A DNA stretch of 64,000 nucleotides, taken from contig CP136891.1 of assembly GCA_034359265.1 (NCBI GenBank), forward strand, positions 39,796,001 through 39,860,000. Direction: 5' to 3'. This stretch comes from Canna indica (Eukaryota; Streptophyta; Magnoliopsida; Zingiberales; Cannaceae). Positions within the stretch are counted from its first letter, which is position 1. Each line of letters opens with the position of its first letter. Both the position numbers and the translations under genes were made by a program. This document shows, in pieces, positions 1-12,356 of the stretch. The notes below the pieces were generated by a model that saw only the letters and a program-made list of their open reading frames with translations, made no database searches and was not told the origin of the DNA.

Positions 1-1945
1 CTTATGGTATAAGAATCCCGACTACAATCGGTCCTACCATACAAGGTAGAATCACACTGGCCGACCGACCATATCATATCAAGATGTAAACAAGAAATCC
101 CAGGGCATCGACTAGGATGGTCCACTAGTCTCCGAACACCGTCAGGGGTAGGGATAGCTAGTCCCACCCAACTGGGGTCTGACACCTAGCGGGCCCGCTG
201 GTGCATCTCAAGACCCAAACACTGGTCGAGCTAAGCATTGGTCATTTCTGACCTCCACGCTTCTCGGCATACCATCTCAAGCACATCACACAATCAAATG
301 CCCTAGGGTTTCCTTATATACACTTCAGGCCCTTGCTCGTATCCGGCCCTAATTCGGGCTACAGGGTCAACAAATTAATGCTGCCCTTCCAAAATTGTGC
401 ACACCTAATAGTTCTAGGTTTCAAAAAATGCTTACTAGAAGTCCTAGAAGTTGTGTCATCTCCTAGCTAAGTTTCCATATATGCTAAGCATCTCACAACG
501 TCCTACATGTTATCTAACGTTATAAGCTACCTTGGGTGAGGAATTCTATGAATCGACCTTGGAATTCCACCCATGAACATTTTAGGACAGCTTGTATGAT
601 TTAAAGAAAAACAAGAATAACTTATAACAACTACTATATATACCTACGAGATTCATCAATAATCATTTATACACTGCATTTAGAATTTATCTCAATAAGA
701 AGCAACTTATATAGCATGGTAAGATAACCATAAATTCACAACGCATGAAATACTAAGCATGGTAAAATATTTCATCATTTCAAAAATTAAAGAGGAATGA
801 GCTAAGGATAGTCACTATGCTATCATTCCTATAATTACATGAAACAATAAATTTACTTGCTATAGTTAGGGTTCTTCCTAAGTGCCATCATGTCTCTATT
901 GTTTTAGCATTCTAACCATAGAAATTTCCATCTAAAGCTCTCTCTCTCCCTCCCCTAGGCTTGGCCGAGCCTTGGGCAAGGTGAACCTTGCTCGACCATG
1001 CCTCTTAGGGTAGGAAATGAAAAGAAGAATTAATCCCCGACCCTAATTCTTTGTCTCCGCTATATCTTAATTTCATATGGACTAGATTGCCCCTTCCCCT
1101 ACACCTGGCCGAACCTTTCTCATGAAGTTTAGGGTTCATTCGGCCACACCTATGAGTTATAGGGAGGACAAGCTCCTTAACACGTGAAATCGACGATTAA
1201 GAATGCTCTATTAATGAACTTAAGATCATCTAAGTGCTCTACTTCCGTCAAGGGAATTGGGGAAAATTTTGGCATGACCTTTTCCCTTTTCCCATGATTC
1301 GGCAGCCCTAGTATTGGAGAAATCGACGAGGAAAACAAAACGATCTGACATGGATTGATACAAAACCATGAATACACAACTACGAAACCTCGATTCGTCG
1401 GAAACTCGCGAGAAAACACGATCCTATCACCACTAGGGGTTCGACTACCCGCCTCCCCCATTACTTCAAATCTAACCACTCACCTTGATTGAGGAAGATG
1501 AAGGATCAGATGACGATAATTTCGAATCTTCCGGGGACGACGTGAAATCCCGGATCGACCAAAATCCCCTTTTCCTTGCTTCTTCTCCCCCTCTCTTATG
1601 TGTTGCCTTGTGCGACTCCAAGATGAGTCGCACGGTAGCATGGATGAGGGATTTTAATCCCTCATCTAGCCTTCCATATTGGCCCTTGACTCTTACTCAA
1701 GACTCGACTAAACCTAAGCTTGACTTGGGTTCCGACTCTACCCGCAACACGAGTCGATTTAAACTCGATTAAGGTATACATGCATAAATGGAAAGAGTCA
1801 TTTGCCCAATTAAATTGCATACATCCTTAGTCGAGTCATACATTTTTACTCGAGGCTTTCCCGAGACTTGACTCGACTACCCCTGGTCCGGCGCGCTGCA
1901 CAAAAATAAATTTTTTTATATTAGGAAATTTTCCAGGGTCTTACA
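1..1945 (+). repeat. LTR remnant, Ty3-like, cut by window edge
   Basis: No protein-coding gene is supported here. The stretch ends at 1936-1945 in a TTACA terminus, the usual 3' end of plant LTRs that begin TGTCACGCCCC, such as the one at 30209. It also has Gly/Arg-coding CCGAGCC-type segments (around 960-1010 and 1100-1150) like those near 32090. The 5' end lies outside the window, so neither a target-site duplication nor the LTR start can be checked. The short ORFs at 1177-1479 and 1485-1772 resemble nothing I know and I treat them as chance. Confidence 0.45.
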
Positions 1946-2140
1946 GAACCACTATAAATACTTGTGTTAGCATTGTTTTCTTTGTGTATCGTATTGATTA
2001 TCTTTATTACTCGCTTTCGCATTTAGTCGTCAATTGTGAATTGCCTAAGTAACTTAAGAAACTATTAAAATTAGATTTAGGCGATAAGATTAGTTAACAC
2101 ACTATTCACCCCCCCTCTAGTGTGGCCATTTCACCCAACA
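1946..2140 (+). repeat. 3' slice of the TGTTGG solo-LTR family
   Basis: This segment runs from an AACCACTATAAA motif to CACCCAACA. It is clearly homologous to the last ~200 bp of the solo LTRs ending at 28226 and 45586, including the pyrimidine-rich CTATTCACCCCCC block. It is followed at 2141 by AGTGG, which is how the tRNA-Met primer-binding site starts after such LTRs, and then the match stops. It therefore looks like an LTR end plus the first bases of a primer-binding site, left between two pieces of another LTR. Confidence 0.6.
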
Positions 2141-2742
2141 AGTGGCTCCTCCTCAAGCCGCCGACTTGAAGAGAGAGGAAGAGAGAGAAAGAGAGGGGCT
2201 GGCTCGGCGGCTCCTCTCGACTCGGCTCCAAAGGCAAGGAAGGAGGAGAGGAAGGAGAGGGGAAGACCCGACGGCTCGGCTCTAAGGGCGGCGGCTCCAA
2301 TAGGAAGGAGAGGGGCGGCTGGCTGGCTGGCGGCTCCTCTTCTTCAATTTGCTTGTGCGGCTCCAATGGGAAGCCGCAAGCCAAGAGGAGGGGATTTTAT
2401 ACTCCCTCCTCAACTCTAACTACACTAAACCCTTTATCAAACCCGCATCCGTCTCAAGTCGAATCCGAACCCGTTAACTTAATTAATCATATTCTAATCT
2501 CATGCTAACTTATAAGCAACCAACATACGCACATCCACATGCAACATAATTAAACAATCATGCATACACCACATAGAATTAAATAAATTTATCTAGACAA
2601 ACAAAATTTCTATAATTCATATTCTTACTTACCCGAGCTCGCACCGGACCATGAGTCGACTCGGCTCGACCTCGAACTAGTCTGCTAGGCTGGCAAACAC
2701 ACACCATAAATGGAAATTAGAATTTATATCTAGGATATTACA
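2141..2742 (+). repeat. LTR tail related to 32380-32772
   Basis: The block around 2340-2460 has a CTTGTGCGGCTCCAATGGGA motif followed by GCCGCAAGCC, a purine-rich GGGGATTT stretch and a CCCGCATCCG block. All of these recur in the same order at 32435-32545. It ends in GATATTACA at 2742, again the TTACA LTR terminus. The overlapping ORFs on both strands (2106-2419) are low-complexity Pro/Ser/Arg-rich readings of this GC-rich LTR and are not genes. Confidence 0.55.
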
Positions 2743-5321
2743 GGTTCATGCTTAATTGATCCTTTTATGATTGGTTCAATTTTGGTTCAGTGAAATTTTT
2801 ATTGGTTCACCATGTTTTTTACCAATTTACTTTAGAATTAGACCATGACATGAAATTTTGAATACAATATTATTGTCTACTCACTCATGAGCCAATATGA
2901 ACATAACATAGATTAATTTATCATGCTAATTTTGCTCACATGCTATAATTAACTTTAATTTATTATTGTCAATTTTATTACCGTGTTACATCTGTTGTGT
3001 ATGTAGAATTCATGTGGCTATATTTATACTATTTTTCTACATATTGACATAATTATTTGCTTTTTTAATTATGCAAATTTTATGAATGTCAATTTATCAT
3101 TGTACATCATGACATATTTTGCCTCATGTGGGATCATAAAATATTGATTTATTATTTTATCATTGTACTTCATGCTATGCTATATATTGTTTTATGCATA
3201 GCTGATATAATGTTGATATATACATGATAAAATTATTGCTCATTTTAATACATGTGGATGTATTTGGGCCTAATAATGCTTGTGGACCATTTCTACTTAG
3301 TCCATTATTGATGAAAGTATTTTTTGTAGCATCAATAATTATTGAAATATTCAAATTTTAACTGGGCCTTTTCCTCATTGTATTTAATTTTTCAGAATCT
3401 TATGTTTTATGAGCCAGACTTTTGATCCCAATATGAGTCTTAAGATTTATCATATTAAATATTATGCTATAATTGGTCACATGATTTATCATTGTCGATT
3501 TTATTATCTTGCATTAATTGCAGTATTTTAAATTTTAATGTGGCTGTAAAATCCTTTCTATCTTGTGTTGGAACTGAACTGGGCTATTGGATTTTGAATA
3601 TAAGTCTAATTAATGCTATTAATGGTCCTTCTCCAATTTTTCAGCCCGTTGCTTATAAAAGTTTTGCGCACTATAAATATGCTTATTTTTCTACTTAATT
3701 TAGGCATAATGCAGCAATGTTATCATGATATTAAATATATTATTGCAAAATTGATATAATATGATTTATTTATCCTTACTTTACCAGCATGATTCATTTT
3801 ATGATTCATTACTACAAATTTTATTATCATATTTCAAATTATGCTACATATGGCCTAAGGTAAAATCCATGTGATTAATTTATTATTTACATGTTAGCAT
3901 TATTGTTCATTTTATGTTACGTGGATTACTTGAATGATAATTTATTATTGTAAATTATGCTGCCATTTTATATACACTACAATACAATTGACCTATAAAG
4001 ATATAAAATTAGAGACAAATTATATTTTTATTTCTAAATCTTCACATTTAGAGACTAATAGACGCAAAATTTATTCCTAATTAGCCTCTAAAGATCTATA
4101 GAAACAACAACAACAGAATCACTTAATTGATCTAACTCTAAAGTTATTTTTAGAGGTTAATTAGGAATATATTTTGTATTTATTAGTCTCTAAATGTGAA
4201 GATTTAGAAATAAAAATCTAGTTTATCTCTAATTATGTGTCTCTATAGGCCAGTCGTGTTGTAGTGATATGTGAAACCTAATATAGCTACAATTAAGTTT
4301 AGATATTGGCATAATTTACAATCACTGAAACATAAAATTTTGAAATGCTTATTGATTAAATTCATTATTAGTTGCAGTACTTTTATTTTTGTATCAATTT
4401 TGCACTATATTATGAATTTAAATCTTTGACATGTTGACAATTGATTCATGTATAAGATTTTTCACTAATTATTGCTTGTAATTACCACAAAGTGAGATCA
4501 CTTGTACTGATCAGTGGTTTTCTTTTCATACGAGGAATGCTTTAGATTAATTCATTCAATAGTTTATTCCAAAGGAGAATTATTGGGTGTTTTAATTGAA
4601 AGTTTTGTAATGGAGTTAGAAGAGTGTGCATTGGTCTGGAAATCTGTCTGCCCAAAGGAGATATATTTTCGAAAATCGGTGTATTCTCATTATTTAACTC
4701 ATCAAGGCTTTATTTCGTGATTGCATGTTCTGCCCAAAGGGGAATGTATAATATTTGGTTAGCCTCAATTTTAGTATATGCCCTATAATTTAAACTAATG
4801 TATTTCCATTGATTAATTGGTTCTAAAACTACTTGTTGATAAGATAGTGACTTTCATAGGATATGAAGAAAATAATTGATTAATATATAAATGTGAAGGT
4901 CAGTGGGAGGAAAATATTTTCTATTAGTAACTAGTTGAATATCAAGCTATCTGACCTAAAAATATTAATACGTGATTTCACATTGTAGATCTATTTATAA
5001 GACTCCAAACATTTAGTACAAATTTTTGACAGCTAGAGATCTTGTAAATAAGGAGACATTGTAGTTGAACATATCGAGACAATTTTTATATTTGCAGATC
5101 CCTTAACCATGGGACCCAGACCCATAGTCTAATTTGAGAGGCATTTGAAAATATGGGTATTTTTTGAGTTCTTTTGATGTGCTTGGTTAGTTGGAGTTTT
5201 ATATTTATTTATGCTAATTATTGAATAATTTGATGTGTGATTGTTAGATATTATGTTACTGCATACTTAATAATAATTTCATTTAGTTTTCTATTGTCAC
5301 AATTATGTGTTCAACGTTTTT
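2743..5321. other. AT-rich gene-poor stretch
   Basis: Outside the MITE at 3975-4266 this stretch is AT-rich, with only ORFs below 70 residues and no recognisable domain. A repeated TGCCCAAAGG motif occurs near 4650 and 4732, but I could not assign it to a known element. I see no gene. Confidence 0.6.
3975..4266. mobile_element. CACTA-type MITE (foldback)
   Basis: The element starts CACTACAATAC and ends in the inverse TTGTAGTG. Its two halves form a long imperfect inverted repeat of roughly 115 bp per arm, each arm containing CTAAATCTTCACATTTAG. A 3-bp target duplication ATA lies at 3972-3974 and 4267-4269, which is the length expected for CACTA (En/Spm) transposases. At 292 bp with no ORF it is non-autonomous. 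The boundaries are directly visible; the family rests on the TIR and TSD length. Confidence 0.85.
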
Positions 5322-5670
5322 GAGACTCGGTGTCATATTGAATCAACTTGTCCCTTGATTGATACCATATTTGAGTCTGGGACGACATGATGATTTTGGT
5401 TATCTATTTGAGACTCAGTATCATTTGCATCAAGATGTCCATTGGTTGATATCATATTTGAGTCTAGGACATCATGACTTTGTTTATATATATGTGCATA
5501 ATATATTTGAGACTCGGTGTCATTTGAATCAAGATGTCTATTGATTAATACCATATTTGAGTCTATGACATCAAAACTTTGTTTATAAATATGTGCATAA
5601 CATATTTGAGACTCGGTGTCATTTGAATCATGTTGTCCACTGATTGACACCATATTTGAGTATAGAGACA
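5322..5670. repeat. Four-copy tandem repeat, 88-99 bp period
   Basis: Units begin with GAGACTCGG or a close variant at 5322, 5410, 5509 and 5608, giving spacings of 88, 99 and 99 bp. Each contains CATATTTGAGTCT. The 99-bp period is 33 codons, so the minus strand stays open from 5671 to 5333 (112 residues) as a repeated peptide containing DSNDTESQI and YAHIYKQS. There is no signal peptide, known domain or convincing promoter. I annotate it as a repeat rather than a gene; a repeat-protein relic is possible but unsupported. Confidence 0.8.
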
Positions 5671-8140
5671 TGATGGTTTTTTAGAATCATACATTTTCTC
5701 CTGCCAAAAGGTATATATAGAAGAGAAAGTTTGAGGATTGACAATGAAAGTAACATTATTATTGTTGGATCATTTTGAGTGCTATTTTCATACTACACTC
5801 CACACCAATGACAATTGTCAGCAATGTAAGTGATATTTGTGATCATGGATAAGTCTTATGTCAATAAATGACGTGATGGCTATGATCTAATATTATTGGT
5901 TTGTTGATGAGTCATAATAAATGTTGCATCTTGGATCATATTTTTTTTTTCTTATGATCATATTTGTTTGATTAACCCGAGAGTCATAATAATAATTCTG
6001 TTAGTTGTAATAATTATCATGATGGTGTGACTCCTACTAAAAGAAGCTTTTCAGACATTTCAAGTGATCAACCTGGGTTAGAAGACATGACTCCACAAAT
6101 GTCTTGCACCAAAATAATTAGATAAATTAAATAAGAAAAATTTGATTGAGATTGTCTAATATAAGACAATGATGTTAATGATTTGGAGCACCAGACATTA
6201 ACTTTTGAAAGAACTCATAGGTATTATATATGAATATTTCTAATACGTATCATCTTTAATGAGTCTAGACTCATTTTCATATACTTTAGGCTTAATTATA
6301 TTGATGAAATCTGAAAGATGAGAGTTGCTATTTTATCATATTTTTTTCTACACTAAGTGAAATCTTGAAGCAATGTTGGAAGGTAAAGCTTATTTAGCCA
6401 TCACCTCAAAAAAATCCAATAACCAATCTTTTGCAAATATTTCATTAATGTAAATCTCATTTAGCCATCACCTCAAAATTGTCATGTGTCTTACTTTTGT
6501 AATTGATATCAAATAATCACCTTTCAAATTCTTAAGAGCTTATCAATAAATAAGCAAAGGATATAAGTGAATGAGTAGGTACTGCCCATCTCTTCATGAT
6601 AAATTTTCATTAGGTGGTTTACATTAGCCATTAACTCACAATTAGCCCAAATGACTTCACAATTTTAAATTAATTATTATCAAATTTCGAAAAACCAAAT
6701 GAGTGTGAGTGAACTTAGTCAATGAGTGTGAGTGAAGTGTAGTTTATCCTAGAATTGATTTTTGTTCTAATTTCAGTATGATAAATGCTGCACATAAAAA
6801 AAATACAGAGGAGACCAAGTGTATTGAATATAAAAGTATATCATTCAATATGATAAATAGGAAAAAGTATAGCATTCAATGGAAATTACAATAAATAAAC
6901 AATAGTATCAAATGAATGAATCATTCATGAATTAATGATACATGAGGAAGCCCAAAAAAGTATATATATTAAAAAAACTCTTAAGTTCTTTTTCCTCAAT
7001 TTTCTTTTTGTTTGTTTGCCTATTTATAGATATCACATATTTTGTGATTTGACTTTTGTTGCCTCTCACTTCTGTTTTTGTTTTTTTGCACCTTTATAGG
7101 TTTTTCAAAATGCATCATAAGCACCTTTCACTAAATGAGAAGTATGTCTCCAATACTCTAAGAGCAACTTTTCCTTACTGCATATAGACTATTCTAAAAC
7201 TTTTCATCTATGTTTTTTTCTTCATATACTTGCAGACTTTCTATGTCTATGATTATGTGCAACTTGGTTCTACTCTCCGGAGAACGACTTAGGATCACTT
7301 GACCAACCTAGCTCTTCTTCCTTCAATTATGTTCAACTATCCTCTCCACATTTGAAATACAGAGATGGCTTGTGTGAGGAACAAGCTACATTTTTTTGCA
7401 TTTTGGAATATTGAAGAGGAAGCTGTAAGTACTCTGCTCCATCTTCACATGTTTAGTTTAATTCCTCCTTCATATGTTGATATCATAGTTAATGTTTAGA
7501 TGCAAAGATCTTATCTGTCGCTCCTTTACAAAGATAATAATTATGTCAAAAAATAAGGGAACATTATCTCTATGCTTCACCAATTTTTGACATCACCATT
7601 ATCTTTCTTCTTCTTTAATACCGAGGAGTTGCCATGAGTTCTATGTCTATGCTCTTATTTAATCAGAGATCTACATGTCTTAATGTGTAGATCAGATTGA
7701 AAATGGTGGGCTAAGAATCCAAGTAAGTTTCTGTGGTTCGATGCAAGTGCTTGGTCATGTTTTTTGTGAAGTATATATATAAATGAATGGTTGTTGATTT
7801 GTAATTTCATGAGGGATTTAGAGTTAACACATCATATGGTTCATAAGGAGGAAATCAAAACATCCTATAAGCAAAACACTTACTATTTTTTTATTATATT
7901 ATGAAAATCTGATCAATTTTGATATTGGAGTTCTTATATTGGTAGCACAGACTACATGTCAAATATTGAAAAGCATTTTATAATGGGTTCAAATTAAAAT
8001 GATTGCAAACAATCAAGGCGGAACAGAAAGGAAATTCTTTCCAAGAAATGAGCAAAGCAGGCCACGGACAAATAATGTCACTTTATGGATCCGTTTGCTC
8101 GTAAACTGCCTGTCACATGACACTAGACAAGGACAAGGAC
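5671..8140. other. AT-rich stretch, no gene seen
   Basis: Poly(A) and poly(T) tracts and short ORFs only. No motif that I could assign to a protein family or an element boundary. Confidence 0.6.
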
Positions 8141-8566
8141 AGAACACAAGATGTCCTGGAACAGCAGCTATATCATGTTTGTTTCATCAAGAACAGAACA
8201 CGATATCCTGTCTCGTCCTGCGTTTGGTTCGCTAAAATACAGTCATGTACAAAACAAAATGACCAAAATACCCTTGCATATTTTTAATGCTCAAATTCAA
8301 TTTTATACATAAAAGTCTTCATACGTAGTCTTAAAATTTCTTAATACATAAAAAATCCTTAATACATAGTATCAAATATTTTAATACAATAAAAAGTCTT
8401 AAAACACACAATAAACTACACCATAATGTTACCTTCGCGATGAAAATTCTCATCAAAATTCCTAAAACAAAAATATATCATGCAGCAAGTACCCTTATCT
8501 TTTTCTAACGAGCTCATTGTCACTTCATTCAATTTTTTTTCAAATGGACCCATTGTTGCTTCATTA

Positions 8567-8725
8567 AAATATTTGGCATATGTTGCCTCTGCTTTCAGCC
8601 AATGTCTCATATGACTTGAACAATGCACCATCGTAGTCAGATACACTTTTGTGGCAATCCGACCAATTATATAAAATTCCCTTAACACGATCTCCAAAAA
8701 TAACATAATACTTTTTGGCTGCCAT
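8567..8725 (-). pseudogene. RNase H1-type hybrid-binding (viroplasmin-like) domain relic
   Basis: Read on the minus strand, the peptide contains KKYYVIFGDRVKGILYNW followed by CHKSVSDYDGALFKSY. This is the pattern of the RNase H1 N-terminal RNA:DNA-hybrid-binding domain: aromatic strand, G-I-Y/L-x-x-W, C, then a G-A-x-F-K-S-Y/F turn. The domain is complete (about 45 residues), but the frame stops soon after and no RNase H catalytic domain follows. It lies beside the Myb/SANT relic and may be part of the same dead gene. The domain assignment is good; the parent gene is unknown. Confidence 0.55.
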
Positions 8726-9030
8726 GTAATTCATGTAGTAAAACAAGTAGTAAAAAAAAGTAAGTTGAGGGCTATAAAGTAAGTAGTAAAATGACATCAA
8801 ACAAAGTAAATTGAGAGCTAAAAAATCAATGTAACACAACCAATTAAGTAGTCAACAAGGCATCAAACAAAGTAAGTTGAGAGCTACAACTCCATATAAC
8901 ACGACCATGTATAAGTTGGGACACCCCCCAACTACAAAATAAATCAAGTAGTCATCTAAATAACGCATCACTAAAATAAAATTGGGACACCCCCCTACTA
9001 CCAAATGATAAAGTATTCTACACAAGTCCA

Positions 9031-9740
9031 CTACATCCCCATAACTGATTTCACAAAAGTCAACCTTCTATTTCCATTAATCCTCGTGAAAATTGTCGTG
9101 TAATGAGTATTTTCAGCAAATTTCTTCAATACATCCATTTCCTCCCTCTCTGTTATTCCCAACTTATGCATTTCATCAACCAACATTGACATCTGCATAT
9201 GCTCTCTCATTTTGGTCATCTCAGTAGCCACTATGTGCATATCAACTACAGCCGAACTCATTTGAGTTTCCCACACATCAATGAATTTCTCTGCCACTTC
9301 ACTCATATGACTACGCTTTCTCTTTGGCTCACTAGATGGTCCTTCAGATTGGCTACCAAAGTGGGATTCTTGCCTTGTTGACATTGGAGAATCAAGTAGT
9401 TGTTGTGATGACTGTGTTTCCATTACATTTTCCCATTCATGATCAAAGGATCTTGTAACATCAGCTGGTGTCTTTGCACCGTGGCCAGTGGAACGATCCT
9501 TTTCAAATATGATATGCAGTCTTTCAAACTCTTTAAATTCTTTATTGTCATGGTTTGAGAATTTTGGATGCTTATGTTATAAGAAAAATTACAAGTGTTA
9601 TTGGTAACAATTGACATTAAAAATAACAATTGACATTAAAAAATCACCTTCAAGTATTCCCCCAACACTTGCGAATTGTCAACCACCACACACTTATGCA
9701 CATCATCCCACCCAAATCCATTTGGAATCTTCTTATTGAT
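9031..9740 (-). pseudogene. Myb/SANT-like protein relic (PIF/Harbinger ORF1 type)
   Basis: The 5' part (about 9740-9650) reads KKIPNGFGWDDVHKCVVVDN, the hallmark of the plant Myb/SANT-like (Myb_DNA-bind_3) family. It continues with HIIFEKDRSTGHG-type sequence around 9480-9520, in a shifted frame. An open C-terminal part of 130 residues (9423-9031) has a basic KRKRSHMSE segment, a methionine-rich helix and a final HYTTIFTRINGNRRLTFV. The N-terminal SANT repeat is missing and at least one frameshift separates the pieces. In intact elements this protein partners the DDE transposase and binds TIR DNA. Confidence 0.6.
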
Positions 9741-10018
9741 GGTATTCTTTATACAACTCTAATTTTTAATATGTACTTTAATATACTCATTGTCATGTAA
9801 TTAAGATACATATATTTATATATATAACAACTTTACTTTCTGAATACATAGAAATATAATTTATAATCACAAATAGTTATTGATTACTTTATATACATTA
9901 TTTTCTTTAATAGTTTTGTTGAGACTCCAATATCAGTCATATAATATTCATATCATATTCTTACTCATTTTTTATCTTATAAATTTTTCTCATTGTTTCT
10001 TTTTATATATTTTCATAT

Positions 10019-11560
10019 TTGATTCTAGCAGACTATGAATTGAAGAACTTGGCTCTTCTCGAAATTGAGGGAATATTACAAAGCAATGGAAAAAGTGTAA
10101 AAGACTATCCTCCAATGCCAATCCCTCGAGCAACATCTATCTCTCATCTACAAAATAGATTGATTATTGATGAACTCAGCTATAATAAAAAATCTCTTGC
10201 ATTAGAGTACATTTGATTAGTAAGCACAATGACAGATGAAGGAGGTGTCTTCTTCCTCTATGGATATGGTGGTACTGGGAAAACTTACATATGGAAGGCA
10301 TTAACCTCTGCTTTGCGCTCAAAAGGACATATTGTCTTGACAATTGTGTCTAATGAAATTGCAACAATTCTCCTTCCTGGTGGTCGCATGGCTCATTCAA
10401 GGTTTTCCATTCCTATTCTCATTACAAAAGAGTCAACATGTCATATAAAATAAGGTAGTCCCCAGGCCGAGTTATTGTGTAGAACTAAACTCATCAGTTG
10501 AGATGAAGCTCCTATGACTAACAAGTTGTCCTTTGGAGCTCTTGATAGAACTCTTAGAGCCATTCTTCGCTTCCAGAATCCTAACACCTTTAACCTACCA
10601 TTTGGAGGAATACCAATAGTTTTTGGTGGTGATTTTAGACAAATTTTGCCCGTTGTCCCTAATGGAACATATCTAATATTGTATTTGCATTTCTGAACTT
10701 CTCTTATTTGTGGTAGTATTGTCATGTATTGACATTAACAAGAAACATGAGGTTAGAATTATGGAGGTCTTCAATTGACTTGAATGATGCTAGATGATTT
10801 TCTAAATTAATTTTGAGTATTAAAGATGACAAATTAGGTGGACCAAATGATGGGAAAGTGAAAATTGAGATCCCAGATGAGTAGTTGATCAAAGAAACAT
10901 CTCACCCGATATAATCTATTGTGAACATCACTTATCCATCATTATTGGAAAAAGTTGGTGATTGTGACTACCTCAAAGATCGAGTTATTTTGACTCCAAC
11001 AATTGAGTTTGTTGAAAAAGTTAATGACTACATCATTATCTTACTTCCTAGAGATGATATGATCTACCTTAGCTCTGATTCGGCTTCCCAAACTAACACA
11101 TTATTTGATAGTGAAGCAAGTTTGATTACTCTTGAATTTTTGAATGGTATCACCATGTTTGGATTACCAAAACATAAGTTGAGTTTAAAGATTGGTGTAC
11201 CAATTATGTTGTTTAGAAACATAGACCAATCTTCATGTCATTGCAATGACACACGATTGATCATCACTCAATTAGGAGATCATATAATGGAGGCTAAAAT
11301 TTTGACATGTAGTAATGTTGGAACTAAGGTTTTTATTCCACGAATTATGAACATGAGTCCATTTGAATCAAAATGGCCTTTCACTTTATAAAGAAGGCAA
11401 TATCCTTTGATAGTTTGTTGTGCAATGACCATAAATAAAAGTCAAGGCCAATCCCTTTCTAATGTTGGTTTATACCTTCTGAAGTCTGTCTTTAGTCATG
11501 GACAGTTATATGTTGTTGTTTCAAGAATAATATGTTAAGTATTAAATTATTAATATTCAA
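10019..11560 (+). pseudogene. Helitron PIF1-like helicase, broken
   Basis: Successive plus-strand segments match the helicase half of a plant Helitron RepHel protein. 10019-10216 is a conserved segment ending at NKKSLALEYI. 10229-10453 carries Walker A (GYGGTGKTY). 10514-10696 carries Walker B (PIVFGGDFRQILPVV). 10921-11391 holds the later motifs with GLPKHKLSLKIG and a DTRLI segment. From 11400, [17 protein letters not shown] and [11 protein letters not shown] form the C-terminal helicase motifs. Stops and frameshifts separate the segments and there is no Rep endonuclease domain, so it cannot be functional. In intact elements the helicase unwinds DNA during rolling-circle transposition. Confidence 0.85.
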
Positions 11561-11620
11561 CTCCTTTATTTGAGCCAACACAAACATATGATTTCAAAAT
11601 TCTATCTTTTACGATCTTCT

Positions 11621-11663
11621 TATCCGAGATTTCAACAAACGTCGGATATGATATAACTACTAG
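11621..11663 (+). other. Candidate Helitron 3' end: hairpin plus CTAG
   Basis: A 7-bp perfect stem TATCCGA/TCGGATA (11621-11627 with 11642-11648, 14-nt loop) is followed after 11 nt by CTAG at 11660-11663. That is the hairpin-then-CTRR layout of Helitron 3' termini, and it lies ~100 bp past the helicase motifs. The next base is A rather than the usual T. The same bases also resemble a CACTA terminus, so the call is tentative. Confidence 0.4.
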
Positions 11664-11666
11664 AAA

Positions 11667-11860
11667 TCATGCAAGTTGCGATGGCCATTTTGCTACGGCA
11701 AGGTTGCAGTCGCAGATGCGACGGTTCTGCAACCACGACAAGTGGAGGTCACGAAGTCGCAACTTCTGCGACGGCGTTGCGACCACAGAAAAAAATATTG
11801 CAAAATTAACAACTCCATGACAACTTTGCGACCATAACTGTCGCAAAATCGTCACTGAAT
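11667..11860. repeat. Subterminal repeats, left end
   Basis: Several copies of TTGCGA, TCTGCGACGG and TTGCGACC-type motifs occur on both strands. Such subterminal arrays are where CACTA TNPA-type proteins bind. The matching array is at the right end of the same element. Confidence 0.5.
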
Positions 11861-12356
11861 CAATACTTAATCCCCACAACCCTCTTTTTTCTTCCCCTCT
11901 CACTCGATCCCTAATTTGTCTGCCGCCGCTCGCCACCCGCCTACGCCACCCCTTGCCGGTACTCTCTCTCTCTCTCAGCCCACCAATCAACAATTGCTTT
12001 CGGCTGCGATGATGAAGGAAAACGCTCTTAGAAGTTGTCAGTCGTCGTCGAAGATGAACACATCTGGCTATGGTGGGCCATGAGTGCCACTGCATTAATG
12101 CACCTGCTCATCAATTTCACTTTCTCCGACATGGGCAGTAGGTTCTCTGATTTGTGTAACACAATGACTACAGCCGAGAGACTTGCCAATCCAACTTCTT
12201 CCATAAAGCTGAATAAAAGCCTCAATAGAACATAAAAGACGATTGATGGAGGAAAGAGGAACCAAGTTGGATTGTCAGTTTACGAATATTGGTTGGGCTT
12301 CTCTCCTTGACGTAGTGAACCTCCCTTCCATCTCACTCAACGACACACATTGGAAC

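Larger units (their letters stand above)
8141..9770 (-). mobile_element. Decayed PIF/Harbinger-like remnant
   Basis: The left side contains GTTTGGTTCGC near 8223, a motif typical of PIF/Harbinger and hAT ends. The interior carries a minus-strand Myb/SANT-like ORF of the kind that accompanies PIF/Harbinger transposases. No DDE transposase is visible, and I could not find a paired TIR or target duplication. The assignment rests on the Myb/SANT relic, and the outer limits are approximate. Confidence 0.4.

Noticed and set aside
2106..2419. Pro-rich and Arg-rich overlapping ORFs
   Set aside because: Sense/antisense readings of a GC-rich LTR segment that recurs at 32380 without the same frames.
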